Positions 9,414-18,572 are shown, counted from the first letter of the stretch. The stretch is DNA of 64,000 nucleotides from JACMLX01 sp031374935 (GCA_031374935.1 JANMHB010000092.1:37307-101306); one strand, 5' to 3'. The notes: generated from the sequence alone by a model not told the origin. Numbers and translations are program-made.

Positions 9414-11750
9414 ATGACGTTACGGAGTCGCAGTCGCCGTGCGATGGTTGCAGTCGTTGCCATCACTTCGATGTGTTCGTGCGCACCGGCCTTGCTGGCG
9501 CAGGCGGCGGCACTTCCGCCGACCGACTCGCTCCGCATACGCGGGCTGTCGGCGGCGGTCGAGGTCCGGCGGGATCGCTGGGGGGTGCCACACATCTACG
9601 CGAAAACGCAGCGCGACCTGTTCCTTGCCCAAGGGTTCGTTGCCGCGCAGGATCGCCTCTTCCAGATGGAAATGTGGCGCCGGCAAGGGGAAGGGCGACT
9701 GGCCGAAGTGCTTGGGCCGTCGGCCGTCGAGCGCGACCGGCTGGCACGCCTCTTCATGTATCGCGGCAATATGGCGCGCGAGTGGGCGGCCTACGGGGCC
9801 GATACGAAGGCGATCGTGACCGCGTTCGTTGACGGAGTCAACGCGTATATCGCACACACGGGCGACGCGCTGCCGCCGGAATTCGCGCTGCTCGGCTTTC
9901 GGCCGGAGCCGTGGGACATCACCGTTCCGCTGGCTCGCGCCACCGGATTGAGCGGCGTCGGCAACGGTTCGAGTGAAGTGGTGCGGGCGCAGCTGGTGAC
10001 GGCCCTCGGCGCGGCGCGGGTCGATGCGCTGCTGCCGGCCGATCCGGTACGGGCGCTGGACCCGGCACCAGGCCTCGATCTGGCTGGAATCAGCAGTGCG
10101 TCGCTCGGTGGATTCGGCGGCGCCTTTGCCGATGTGGCGTACAATCGCATCGAGGGGTCGAACAATTGGGTCGTCAGCGGTGTGAAGTCGGCAACGCAGA
10201 AGCCCCTGCTGGCCAACGATCCGCATCGCGTGATCACCAACCCCGCGGTGCGCTATCTCACCCATCTGGTGGCGCCGGGATGGAATGTGATCGGTGCCGG
10301 CGAGCCGGCGTCGCCGGGCGTCGCGATCGGTCACAACGACCGGATTGCCTTCGGCCTGACGGTCGTCGGCATGGATCAGCAGGATGTCTACGTCGAGGCG
10401 CTCAGCGCCTGCACCGGCGCGCCGGCTGGATCACTCGGTTGCTACCGCCATCGCGGCGCGCTCCGAGCCATTTCGCGTCGTGTGGACACCATCCGGGTGA
10501 AAGGTGAAGCACCGCGTGCCGTCACGCTGCAGTTCACCATTCACGGGCCGATCGTCTCGATCGACACGGCGCGACGGCGCGCCTTTGCCATCCGCTCCGT
10601 CCACAGTGAACCGGGCACCGCGAGCTACCTTGGCTCGCTGGCGATGGATCGAGCGCGGAACTGGAAGCAGTTCGAAGCCGCGATGACGAAGTGGCTGATG
10701 CCGAGCGAGAACATGATCTATGCCGATGTGGATGGGAATATCGGCTGGATTGCCGCCGGCCTGATGCCGAAGCGCGCTTGGAGCGGATTGCTGCCCGTCC
10801 CGGGCGACGGCAGTCACGAATGGGGCGGATTCGTGCGGGGGCTGCAGTTGCCACGCTCCTACAATCCGACCTCAGGCTTCATCAACACCTCCAACGACAA
10901 CATCCTGCCTCCCGGCTACACCACGCCGATCTCGTATGAATGGGCCACGCGCTACCGCGGCGACCGTGTGCGCGAGGTGCTGCGCAGTTCGCAACGGTTC
11001 ACGGTGGAGGATTTTGCGCGGCTGCAGCACGATGACAAGTCGTTGCTGGCATCGGCACTGATCCCGTCGCTGCAGGCGGCAGCAGGCCGCCTGGGGGTGA
11101 GCGCACGCACCGATGTGGCACTGCTGACCGCGTGGAACCAGCGGATGTCGCGGGAGGAAACGGCGCCGACGCTGTTTGCCGCATGGGGGCCGGCCCTCTA
11201 TCGGCGGGCCATCGCGCGCGAAATGACTGGCATGGGCGAGGCCGCCGTCCTGCTGGCGTCGCGGCCGTCGTACCACTGGCTGGAACAGTATCTCCAGCGC
11301 CATCAAGGCACACCCGCGCTGGATTCGATCGTGCTTGGCGCGCTGGACGATGCAACGGCCGATGTCACCCGGCGCTTTGGCCCGGATCAGAGCGCGTGGG
11401 CGTGGGGCAAGGTGCACACCGCATCGTTCCGGCATCCGCTGTCGGCACAGTACGATCTGCCCCCGGCGTCCCGCAGCGGTGATGGGAACACCGTGAACGC
11501 TACCGGCGGCGCCGGATTCAGGCAGACTGCCGGTGCGTCGTTCCGCGAAGTGATCGATCTGGCGGACTTTGATCGATCGATCGTCACCAATGTTCCAGGG
11601 CAGTCGGCGGATCCACGGAGTCCGCACTATGCTGATCTGCTGGCGTTGTGGGCGAAGGACACGTATTTCCCGCTGGTCTACTCCCGGACGCGCGTCGAAG
11701 CGGAGACCGAGCGCGTGACGTGGCTGATGCCGCGGAGACGCGCCAGGTAG
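9414..11750 (+). CDS. Penicillin acylase family N-terminal-nucleophile hydrolase, exported
   Basis: 778-aa precursor of an Ntn-hydrolase of the penicillin G acylase/acyl-homoserine-lactone acylase family (peptidase S45). The start is ATG 9414, with GGAG about 9 nt upstream. An N-terminal signal peptide ends near ALLAQA. The alpha-chain begins RWGVPHIYA and contains GFVAAQDRLFQMEMWRR. The autoproteolytic junction is EGS-NNW, giving S249 as the nucleophile and new N-terminus of the beta chain. The beta chain carries NDPHR and the C-terminal GDGNTVNA segment. Periplasmic maturation to alpha/beta subunits is expected. The substrate (beta-lactam side chains, acyl-homoserine lactones or N-acyl amino acids) cannot be told from sequence alone. 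Confidence 0.9.
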   Translation: MTLRSRSRRAMVAVVAITSMCSCAPALLAQAAALPPTDSLRIRGLSAAVEVRRDRWGVPHIYAKTQRDLFLAQGFVAAQDRLFQMEMWRRQGEGRLAEVLGPSAVERDRLARLFMYRGNMAREWAAYGADTKAIVTAFVDGVNAYIAHTGDALPPEFALLGFRPEPWDITVPLARATGLSGVGNGSSEVVRAQLVTALGAARVDALLPADPVRALDPAPGLDLAGISSASLGGFGGAFADVAYNRIEGSNNWVVSGVKSATQKPLLANDPHRVITNPAVRYLTHLVAPGWNVIGAGEPASPGVAIGHNDRIAFGLTVVGMDQQDVYVEALSACTGAPAGSLGCYRHRGALRAISRRVDTIRVKGEAPRAVTLQFTIHGPIVSIDTARRRAFAIRSVHSEPGTASYLGSLAMDRARNWKQFEAAMTKWLMPSENMIYADVDGNIGWIAAGLMPKRAWSGLLPVPGDGSHEWGGFVRGLQLPRSYNPTSGFINTSNDNILPPGYTTPISYEWATRYRGDRVREVLRSSQRFTVEDFARLQHDDKSLLASALIPSLQAAAGRLGVSARTDVALLTAWNQRMSREETAPTLFAAWGPALYRRAIAREMTGMGEAAVLLASRPSYHWLEQYLQRHQGTPALDSIVLGALDDATADVTRRFGPDQSAWAWGKVHTASFRHPLSAQYDLPPASRSGDGNTVNATGGAGFRQTAGASFREVIDLADFDRSIVTNVPGQSADPRSPHYADLLALWAKDTYFPLVYSRTRVEAETERVTWLMPRRRAR

Positions 11751-11845
11751 GCGTGGCGCCGCTGGCCGCACCTCGGCGTAGGTGCGCCGCCATCGCACGC
11801 GATAGTTTGTGGACAGGCCCGTCGTTCTTCCACTGCACAAGCCAG

Positions 11846-14059
11846 ATGCCGACACCACCTGCGCGCTCCATCGACGTCGATGACGACGCGCTTCCCGCGG
11901 CGTCTGCGGGCCCCCGGAATCCGAGGCTTGAACGCTGGGTGGACTTGCTCGCCGCGCTGCTCGGACGCAGCACGCCGGCCACCTTCAAGGAACTCACGGC
12001 GGCGGTGCCGGAGTACCGCGCCAAGGAGGTCATCGCCGAAGCCGCTCTGGACGATGGTGCTCGCGCACGCCTCGCGGACACGCTCAAGCGCGCCTTCGAG
12101 CGAGACAAGGATGCCTTGCGCGCGCTTGGAGTGGCGATCGAGTCCCTACCGGATGAGCACGGAAACTCCGGCGGCTCGTACCGACTGCAGCGCAACAACT
12201 TTTATCTGCCATATCTCTGCATCGCCATGCCGGGTGGTGCGCTGCGCTCCCCGGCGCGCGTTGATCAGTACGGATACAAGGCGCTCACGTCGCTGGTGCT
12301 GGCGCCGGAGGAGCTGGAGGCGATCGTGGACGCGGCGGCGACGATTCGCGGGCTCGGCGACCCGTTGCTGCGCGCCGACATTGATGGTGCGATGCGCAAG
12401 CTGGCCGTTGACCTGCCGCTCGACGCTGCCGAAGCGTCGGCCGAACTGCCACGACTGATCGCGGCCAGGACGCAGCCCGATGCGAGTGTGTTCGCGGCAC
12501 TCGGTGACGCATTGCGCCACCGCAAGAGTGTCACGTTCGTCTATCGTGCGATGAACTCCGGGCAGCGCGAAACTCGCACGGTGGAACCGTACGGCCTGTT
12601 CTTCCTCAGTGGCCACTGGTATCTGGTCGGGCGTGATGGTGACCGGGCGGAGCGTCGCAACTTTCGCCTCAATCGCATCAGTGATGTCACGCAGCCGAAC
12701 AAGGCGCGGCAGACCCCGGACTACGCCGTTCCCGCAACGTTCCGCATTCGCGACCACGCGAAGTCGCGGCATGTATGGGAGTTGGGCGAGGGTGACGCGT
12801 CGCAGGTGCTGGTGGAGTTCCGAGGCGAGTCGGGTCCGCTGCTGGCAGCCGCGGCGCTGGGTGAGCCTGTTGATGGTGTCTCGACGCAGCGCCGATTCAC
12901 GGTTCGGCGGGTGGACAGTTTTGCGCGGTGGATCCTCTCGTTCGGCGGCGAGGCCGTCGTGCTTGCCCCTGCGTCTCTCATGGCCGCCGTGCAGGCGCGC
13001 GCGAGCGCGACGCACGCCCTGTACGTCGCTCCGGCGCCGGCTCCGATGCCGGTGCCGAGCGCGGGTGCGCCAGTCGAGCGCAGTGGCGCGCGCGCGGCAT
13101 GGCAGCCGCGGGGGGCAGCCGCACAGCTGCAGCGCATCCTGCTGGTGATCCCGCAGATCGCCGATGGTGAGGAACACCATCTCTCGGACGTGGCCGAGCG
13201 AATCGGTACTGACGTTGCCACCGTCCAACAGGATCTGATGTCACTGGTGGATCGGTACGACCTGCCGGCGGGATTCGTCGAAGGTGTGCAGATCTATCTC
13301 GATGCCGATCGCGTGTCAGCACGATCGAATCACCTGCGGCGACCGATGCGCCTGACGGTGAGCGAACTTTGCGCACTGGAACTCGGCTTGGCCGTGCTGC
13401 GCACGCAGCGCCCGCTGAAGGAACATGTCGTGCTGGATCGTGTGCGCGCCCGATTGACGTCGATCATCGTGACGCTTCCTGATGATCCCATCCCCGACTC
13501 GCTCTACAACGTCTCGATTGGAGAGTATGGGAGTACCACACATCTTCCAGTGGTTCGCCACGGCCTCCGGACTCGAACCCGAGTGCGACTCGGTTATCGC
13601 AAGTCCGGAGCCTCGTCCAGTGACGAGCGGATTGTGTGCCCCTATGCACTGGTCGCGGCCAATGGCATGCTCTATCTCATTGCACATTGTGATCACAGTG
13701 ACGGTCTCCGGTTGTTTCGGATGGACCGCATCGCGCACGCGGCGGCCACGGAGCGCTCGTTCGACCCCCCGGTAAATTTCTCGATCGAGAGTGTCTTCCG
13801 CGACGGTCGGGTGTTTCAGGGCGAAGAGTCTGATGCCATGCTGGTGCGTTACTCACCACGGATCGCACGATGGATCGCCGAGCGCGAAGGGCGAGTGCTG
13901 GATGCGGATGGAGGGTTGGTCGTCGAGCATCCGCTGGCAGACATGGACTGGGCTGTCCGTCATGCGCTCCAGTATGCCGAAGATGCTGAAGTGCTGCACC
14001 CTGTCGCGCTCAGAGCACGACTACGCGAGCAACTGGCGCGCATGCTTGTCCCGGCCTGA
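11846..14059 (+). CDS. Fused double WYL-domain transcriptional regulator (PafBC-like)
   Basis: 737 aa, about twice a normal WYL regulator. It is two HTH+WYL units in tandem. Unit 1 (about 1-400) has a divergent N-terminal DNA-binding region and a WYL domain with FLSGHWYLVGRDGD. Unit 2 (about 430-737) has a clearer HTH (LSDVAERIGTDVATVQQDL) and a WYL domain with VAANGMLYLIAHCDHSDGLR. This resembles fused PafB-PafC, the mycobacterial DNA-damage-responsive activator whose WYL domains sense nucleic acid. The start ATG 11846 (MPTPPARS) lies 96 bp after the acylase stop; an open frame extends further upstream with no convincing Shine-Dalgarno. The DNA-damage role is inferred from the family. Confidence 0.8.
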   Translation: MPTPPARSIDVDDDALPAASAGPRNPRLERWVDLLAALLGRSTPATFKELTAAVPEYRAKEVIAEAALDDGARARLADTLKRAFERDKDALRALGVAIESLPDEHGNSGGSYRLQRNNFYLPYLCIAMPGGALRSPARVDQYGYKALTSLVLAPEELEAIVDAAATIRGLGDPLLRADIDGAMRKLAVDLPLDAAEASAELPRLIAARTQPDASVFAALGDALRHRKSVTFVYRAMNSGQRETRTVEPYGLFFLSGHWYLVGRDGDRAERRNFRLNRISDVTQPNKARQTPDYAVPATFRIRDHAKSRHVWELGEGDASQVLVEFRGESGPLLAAAALGEPVDGVSTQRRFTVRRVDSFARWILSFGGEAVVLAPASLMAAVQARASATHALYVAPAPAPMPVPSAGAPVERSGARAAWQPRGAAAQLQRILLVIPQIADGEEHHLSDVAERIGTDVATVQQDLMSLVDRYDLPAGFVEGVQIYLDADRVSARSNHLRRPMRLTVSELCALELGLAVLRTQRPLKEHVVLDRVRARLTSIIVTLPDDPIPDSLYNVSIGEYGSTTHLPVVRHGLRTRTRVRLGYRKSGASSSDERIVCPYALVAANGMLYLIAHCDHSDGLRLFRMDRIAHAAATERSFDPPVNFSIESVFRDGRVFQGEESDAMLVRYSPRIARWIAEREGRVLDADGGLVVEHPLADMDWAVRHALQYAEDAEVLHPVALRARLREQLARMLVPA

Positions 14060-14084
14060 CGCACGCCGATCGTTCGGCGCTCTG

Positions 14085-14116
14085 CGGGTGCGGCGCACGT
14101 CCGGCCGCCGCACCCG
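14085..14116. terminator. Bidirectional hairpin terminator between convergent genes
   Basis: A perfect 11-bp inverted repeat (CGGGTGCGGCG at 14085-14095, complement at 14106-14116) with a 10-nt loop. It sits in the 68-bp gap between the convergent WYL and fasciclin genes. There is no T-tract, so strength is uncertain. Confidence 0.55.
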
Positions 14117-14127
14117 TCAGCACAGGG

Positions 14128-14913
14128 TCAGCGAGTGCCGCTCAGCTCCATCTGCCCCGTCAGGCTGCGTCGCGCATCATCCAGTCCGCCGCGCAGCGTG
14201 AACGCACGATCGCGAACGCTGCCGCTGGTGTTGCCGAGCGCCGAACGGAGTGCGCGACGGGCATCATCAGGAACCGCGGTGCCGAGCGCCAGCAGCGCGC
14301 GCGATGCAAGTTCGTAGATGGCGACGGTGGATTCGGGCTGGCCGTTGTTGAACAGTGGCACCCCACGTTGAATCGCCAGGTCGAGCAGTTCGAGCGCACT
14401 GCCCGTGGCGGAGGTCCTGGTCTCGGTCGGGAGCAGTACCCGATCGATGATGTGAATCAGTCCGTTGCTGGCCGGCACGTCGGCGATGCGCACGACGGCG
14501 TCGTTGATCCGAAGCTGATCACCACTGGTGCTGATCCGGACGCTCTGTCCGGCGACGGTTACCGCGCTGGACACCGACCGCGCCTGCGACGCCGTGACGC
14601 GGCCGGCCACGACGTGGTAGGTGAGGATCGTGCGAAGTTTCTCGCGATTCCCGGGCTTGAGCAGGTCCTGCACCGTGCCCGTGGGGAGTCTGCCGAAGGC
14701 CTCGTCACTCGGCGCAAAGAGGGTGAACGGCCCGGGACCGAGGAGGGTCTCGGTGAGCCCCGCCGCATCAACTGCCGCCAGCAGAGTGGTAAACTGTCCG
14801 GCAGTCCTGGCCACCTGCGGGATGGACAAACCGCGCGACGGATGCTGCGCCGCAGCGGGTGCCATCGCACAGAGGGATGCCGCAGTCATGAATGCCAATG
14901 AGGGGAAACGCAT
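14128..14913 (-). CDS. Secreted fasciclin (FAS1) domain protein
   Basis: 261-aa exported protein. The start (ATG at 14913) is preceded by GAGGAG and followed by a signal peptide (MRFPSLAFMTAAS...AAAQ); the frame is open further upstream. One FAS1 domain spans about 35-165, with the H1 motif FTLFAPSDEAFGRLP, the central TYHVVAGRV, and the H2-like NGLIHIIDRVLLP. The last ~90 residues are an alpha-helical extension without a recognised domain. It is divergent from the sigma/anti-sigma pair and shares a promoter type with it. In mycobacteria the FAS1 proteins MPT70 and MPT83 are the main targets of SigK/RskA, so this is probably the regulated output of the neighbouring pair. Confidence 0.88.
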   Translation of the reverse strand: MRFPSLAFMTAASLCAMAPAAAQHPSRGLSIPQVARTAGQFTTLLAAVDAAGLTETLLGPGPFTLFAPSDEAFGRLPTGTVQDLLKPGNREKLRTILTYHVVAGRVTASQARSVSSAVTVAGQSVRISTSGDQLRINDAVVRIADVPASNGLIHIIDRVLLPTETRTSATGSALELLDLAIQRGVPLFNNGQPESTVAIYELASRALLALGTAVPDDARRALRSALGNTSGSVRDRAFTLRGGLDDARRSLTGQMELSGTR

Positions 14914-14963
14914 GGAGTGGCTCCTCGGAGCACAGGGAAGGGAGAGACCGTCGTTGCCCTGCG

Positions 14964-14990
14964 GTTCGCCCGTTGGCACGTGGCGGATGC
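14964..14990 (-). promoter_or_regulatory. Putative ECF (SigK-type) promoter of the fasciclin gene
   Basis: On the minus strand: -35 GCATCC (14990-14985), 16-nt spacer, -10 CGAAC (14968-14964). The predicted transcript starts about 43 nt before the fasciclin ATG. It matches the promoter on the opposite strand in both boxes and spacing. Confidence 0.6.
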
Positions 14991-15005
14991 AGCGCGCGAT
15001 GGGGT

Positions 15006-15032
15006 GCATCCGAAACCTTCGCGCGGTCGAAT
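15006..15032 (+). promoter_or_regulatory. Putative ECF (SigK-type) autoregulatory promoter of the sigma gene
   Basis: -35 GCATCC (15006-15011), 16-nt spacer, -10 CGAAT (15028-15032), about 40 nt before the sigma ATG. The mycobacterial SigK consensus is close to CCATCC followed 16-17 nt later by CGAAT, so this supports autoregulation and co-control with the divergent fasciclin gene. Confidence 0.62.
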
Positions 15033-15075
15033 GTCTTCACTACACAGGTATTGACGAGGCCGATTTGGGGCAGAC

Positions 15076-15738
15076 ATGGTGCGAGGACTCAGCGTCCGGA
15101 TGGAAGACATGACACGCGTCACCGGCAGCGACTCGGCGCGGGCCCATCTGGCGTTGGTGCCTGACGTCGCCGGCAGTGCCGCACCATCGCTCGAGCCGCT
15201 GTTGCCGCGCATCGCGGCCGGAGATGAGCGCGCGGTGCGTGACTGCGTTGCGCGCTACGGCGCGCTGGTCTGGTCGCTGGCGCGGCGATGGTCGGCCGAG
15301 TCGGGGGATGCCGAGGATGCGGTGCAGGAGATCTTCATCGATCTCTGGCGCACGGCGGCACGGTACGACACGGCGCGCACCAGCGAGGCGGGATGGGTGG
15401 CCATGATCGCACGGCGGCGACTGATCGACCGGGCGCGGAAGCGTGAACGACTGCCGGCGCTGGAGTCGATCCCTGACGACTTCGATGTGGCGAGCGAGAA
15501 CGAGCGTGATCTCGATCGCGAATGGCGTGCGGAACAGGCGCGGGCGGTGCTGCGCGAACTGCCGCCGGCGCAGCGTCGCATGCTGGAACTCTCGCTGGTG
15601 CATGGCAGGACACACGATGAGATCGCACGCGACACCGACACGCCCTTGGGCACCGTGAAGTCGCATATTCGCCGCGGTTTGGCGCGCGCCCGGGATCTGC
15701 TGGCGACGCGAACCCGGAACGACGCAGGAGAGGCATAG
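15076..15738 (+). CDS. ECF RNA polymerase sigma factor, SigK-like
   Basis: 220-aa ECF sigma factor. Region 2 (about 50-115) contains DAEDAVQEIFIDLWR, the core-binding and -10 recognition helix. Region 4 (about 155-210) contains PPAQRRMLELSLVHGRTHDEIA followed by the HTH TPLGTVKSHIRRGL. Possible starts are ATG 15076, 15100 and 15109; the first is used. The stop overlaps the GTG of the anti-sigma gene by one base, so they are coupled. Divergent orientation to a fasciclin gene and the matching promoters point to the SigK/RskA type of circuit. Confidence 0.92.
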   Translation: MVRGLSVRMEDMTRVTGSDSARAHLALVPDVAGSAAPSLEPLLPRIAAGDERAVRDCVARYGALVWSLARRWSAESGDAEDAVQEIFIDLWRTAARYDTARTSEAGWVAMIARRRLIDRARKRERLPALESIPDDFDVASENERDLDREWRAEQARAVLRELPPAQRRMLELSLVHGRTHDEIARDTDTPLGTVKSHIRRGLARARDLLATRTRNDAGEA

Positions 15739-16565
15739 TGGAGAACGACATGGACGGCGATCGCGAGGGTGAACTGTTGATGCAGCGTGTGACGGGTGCG
15801 CTGAGCGCGCCGGAAGCCGACGCGCTGGCGCGGGCACTCTCAGCGCTGCCGGATGGTGAGGTGGCGCGATGGGATGCGGCTGCAGCGGAGATGGCGGCGG
15901 CGCTCGTCGCCGCCGACGCGAGCGGTCAGGATGCGTTGCCGGCCGCCATGTCGGAGCGGATCATCAGCGCCGGCGAAGCGATCGTCCGCGCGCAGCCGCG
16001 CGCGTTGCCTCCCGCGCCCGCGGCGGTGCCAGCCGCCGCACCGGTGCCGCGCGTCTCAGCGATGGCGTGGACCGGCTGGTTTGCGGCGGCGGCAGCCCTT
16101 TTGCTGTGGCTGGCGCCCCCGCGTGCGGCTCGGACGCCGGCGTTGCTGCCACCAGTCGCCGTGAATGCCGCGCAACTGCGCGACTCGCTGCTGATGCGTG
16201 ACACCACAGTGCAGCGGTTGGCGTGGACGGCCACTGCCGACAGTGCCGCCCGCGGTGCGAGTGGCGATGTGGTGTGGAGTGGTCGCGCGCAGCGCGGCGT
16301 GATGCGAATCGCGGGCCTGGCCGCCAACGATCGCCGGCGCTGGCAGTATCAGCTCTGGATCTTCGACAAGACCCGTGACCAGAAGTATCCCGTTGACGGC
16401 GGCGTGTTCGACATGCCGGCGGGACAGTCGGAAGTGCTGGTGGCGATCGATGCGCGCGTACCGGTGGGTGACGCGGTGATGTTCGCCATCACCGTCGAAC
16501 CGCCGGGCGGCGTGGTGGTGTCGACGCGCGAGCGCATTGCATTGCTGGCACAGCGCGGCGGGTGA
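15738..16565 (+). CDS. Membrane anti-sigma factor, RskA family
   Basis: 275-aa single-pass membrane protein. The N-terminal ~100 residues form a cytoplasmic anti-sigma region (short, without a clear zinc-binding HxxxCxxC). A transmembrane helix near 107-127 (WTGWFAAAAALLLWL) follows, then a periplasmic RskA domain with WQYQLWIFDKTRDQKYPVDGG and VPVGDAVMFAITVEPPGG. It should sequester the upstream sigma factor until it is proteolysed or redox-inactivated. The GTG at 15738 overlaps the sigma stop; ATG 15750 is an alternative. The family call rests on the C-terminal domain. Confidence 0.88.
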   Translation: MENDMDGDREGELLMQRVTGALSAPEADALARALSALPDGEVARWDAAAAEMAAALVAADASGQDALPAAMSERIISAGEAIVRAQPRALPPAPAAVPAAAPVPRVSAMAWTGWFAAAAALLLWLAPPRAARTPALLPPVAVNAAQLRDSLLMRDTTVQRLAWTATADSAARGASGDVVWSGRAQRGVMRIAGLAANDRRRWQYQLWIFDKTRDQKYPVDGGVFDMPAGQSEVLVAIDARVPVGDAVMFAITVEPPGGVVVSTRERIALLAQRGG

Positions 16566-16599
16566 TCGACGCGCCAGTGACGCGCGTGCCGATCACCCG
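16559..16599. terminator. Bidirectional hairpin terminator between anti-sigma and M24 genes
   Basis: Outer 10-bp stem (CGGGTGATCG at 16559-16568 with 16590-16599) plus an inner ACGCGC/GCGCGT stem. It overlaps the anti-sigma stop codon and lies just beyond the convergent M24 stop, so it can serve both genes. Confidence 0.6.
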
Positions 16600-16606
16600 A
16601 GATGAG

Positions 16607-17908
16607 TCACGCGACGGCGAACGGCTGTTCGAGACTGCGTGACTGCGGCGTAAGCAGCTTGGCACCCGTCTCGGTGATGATCATGTCATCTTCGAGCCGG
16701 ATGCCGAACTCGCCGGGAATGTAGATGCCCGGCTCATCGGAGAATGCCATCCCGGGAGCCATCGGAAGGGTGTTGCCCTTCACCAGGTAGGGCCATTCGT
16801 GCCCGTCCATGCCCATGCCGTGTCCGACGCGGTGAGTGAAGTACTTGTAGCCCGGACCGAAGCCTGCATCCACGATCACCTTGCGTGCGGCGGCATCCAC
16901 CGCCTCACACGGCACACCGGGTTTCGCCGCCGCCAGCGCTGCGCTCTGCGCGCGAAGTTCCACGTCGAAGACGTCCTTCATCCGCTGTGTCGCACGGCCG
17001 AGCACGAAGGTGCGCGAGATGTCGGAGCAATACCCTTCCACCTTGCAGCCGCCGTCGATCAGCACGATCGATCCCTCACGGATGAGCTGTGGCTTGGCGG
17101 ATCCGTGTGGCAACGCCGAGAATTCCCCAACCTGCGCTCCCGCGCTGCCCTCGTATCCGAGCTTGCGGTGCGCGGCCTGCACCAACTCCTGAAACTGTGA
17201 CTGCGTCATGCCATCGGTGAGCGCCTTCCAGGCGGCCTCGTAGGCGGCCAGTGTGACGGTGCTGGCATGCTGCATCAGTTCGATTTCGTGGGCGTCCTTC
17301 ACCATGCGGCACCCGGCGGTGACCGGCGTACCGCTGACGAAGGAGGCCGACGGCAGCGCTTTCGCCATGCCATCGTGGAACACGAACTTGACCGTCTCTT
17401 CCACGCCGACCTTGGCCGTTGCGAGTCCGCGGTCGCGCAACCCCTTGGCCACCAGCGCGTGCGGATTCTCGTCTTCATCCCAGGCGAAGACCTGTGCTTC
17501 CGATCCCAGCGGGCCCTCGCGTGCCTGTTCCATTGCCCGCTCCTCCTCGAACTTCGGCGTCACCAGGAACGCCGAGCCGCGCACCGGGATGATGGCCGCG
17601 AGGAGCCGCTCGCTGGTGCCCCAGCGAATGCCGGTGAAGTACTCCATCGACGTTCCGCCGGTGAGGACCAGTGCATCGAGCCCGGCGCGGCCCATCAGCG
17701 TCTTCGCCTTGTCGATTCTGGCGCGTCGCTCGGCAATGCTGATCGGCGTCACGCCGGCCGTCATCGGTTGCAGTGCGCGAATGGCCTCGGGCAGGGCGTC
17801 GTCGCTGACGTCGGTGGTATCGGCGGCGAGTGAGTCGGGGCGCAGGCCGAGGGCGGCTCCAGTGAGCGCTGCGCTCGAGGCGGTGAGAAAGTGTCGACGC
17901 GAAGACAT
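16607..17908 (-). CDS. Tat-exported M24 metallopeptidase (Xaa-Pro dipeptidase/aminopeptidase family)
   Basis: 433 aa. The start at 17908 gives a twin-arginine signal (SSRRHFLTAS) followed by a hydrophobic stretch; a longer open frame upstream lacks any export signal. An N-terminal creatinase-like domain (about 55-190) precedes the pita-bread catalytic domain. Metal ligands are visible as the two Asp residues of LIDGGCKVEGYCSDISRTF, the His of HRVGHGMGMDGHE, and the Glu residues of DEPGIYIP and RLEDDMIIT. It probably cleaves X-Pro dipeptides or N-terminal X-Pro bonds in the periplasm with its two metal ions bound before export. It is monocistronic and convergent to the anti-sigma gene. Confidence 0.9.
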   Translation of the reverse strand: MSSRRHFLTASSAALTGAALGLRPDSLAADTTDVSDDALPEAIRALQPMTAGVTPISIAERRARIDKAKTLMGRAGLDALVLTGGTSMEYFTGIRWGTSERLLAAIIPVRGSAFLVTPKFEEERAMEQAREGPLGSEAQVFAWDEDENPHALVAKGLRDRGLATAKVGVEETVKFVFHDGMAKALPSASFVSGTPVTAGCRMVKDAHEIELMQHASTVTLAAYEAAWKALTDGMTQSQFQELVQAAHRKLGYEGSAGAQVGEFSALPHGSAKPQLIREGSIVLIDGGCKVEGYCSDISRTFVLGRATQRMKDVFDVELRAQSAALAAAKPGVPCEAVDAAARKVIVDAGFGPGYKYFTHRVGHGMGMDGHEWPYLVKGNTLPMAPGMAFSDEPGIYIPGEFGIRLEDDMIITETGAKLLTPQSRSLEQPFAVA

Positions 17909-18110
17909 GGCGGCAGCCTGACAGGAGGAGTGGAGGGAGCGGCGGGCCCCGTCGCCCGTGGCGGAGAATATGGCCCGCGGTCGGCCGGGCCGCACCGTGC
18001 CGCCAGGCGTCTTGGTGCGAACGCGGGGTCGACCCATGACGCGGGCGCTATCTTCCGAATTCCGGATGGCTCGACTGCGACCGGCGTCCCCGTTCTCCCT
18101 GGAGACTGCA

Positions 18111-18572
18111 ATGCCCCCGAAGAAGGCCACACCTCCGCACCACGCGACCGTCACCGCCCTCACGGCGCTGCTGGCTGACAGCTACACGCTCTATCTCAAG
18201 ACCCAGAACTTTCACTGGAACGTGACCGGGCCGATGTTCACCACCCTGCACACGCTCTTCGAGACCCAGTACACCGATCTGGCGCTGGCCGTCGACGAGA
18301 TCGCCGAGCGGGTTCGGTCGCTGCATGCTCCGGTGCCCGGCAGTTTCTCGGAGTTCGCGACAGTGGCCACCGTGCGGGAATCGGTTGGCCCGGTGGCAGC
18401 GAAAGCCATGATCGCCATGCTCGTCGACGATCAGGCAACGATGGCGACGGCGGCGCGCGCGGTGATCGCGGCGGCGGAGACGGAACAGGATGCGGGATCA
18501 GCGGACCTCGCCACGCGGCGGCTCCAGATCCACGAGAAGAACGCCTGGATGCTGCGCAGTCATCTCGAATAG
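18111..18572 (+). CDS. dps: Dps family DNA-binding ferritin
   Basis: 153-aa ferroxidase/DNA-protection protein. ATG 18111 follows TGGAGA at a suitable distance. The four-helix ferritin fold is recognised from QNFHWNVTGPMFTTLHTLFE, which carries the inter-subunit ferroxidase His, Asp and Glu residues, and from LALAVDEIAERVRSLH. The short Lys-containing N-terminus (MPPKKATPPHH) may bind DNA. The dodecamer stores iron and detoxifies hydrogen peroxide. It is divergent from the M24 gene and 38 bp before the next gene. Confidence 0.93.
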   Translation: MPPKKATPPHHATVTALTALLADSYTLYLKTQNFHWNVTGPMFTTLHTLFETQYTDLALAVDEIAERVRSLHAPVPGSFSEFATVATVRESVGPVAAKAMIAMLVDDQATMATAARAVIAAAETEQDAGSADLATRRLQIHEKNAWMLRSHLE

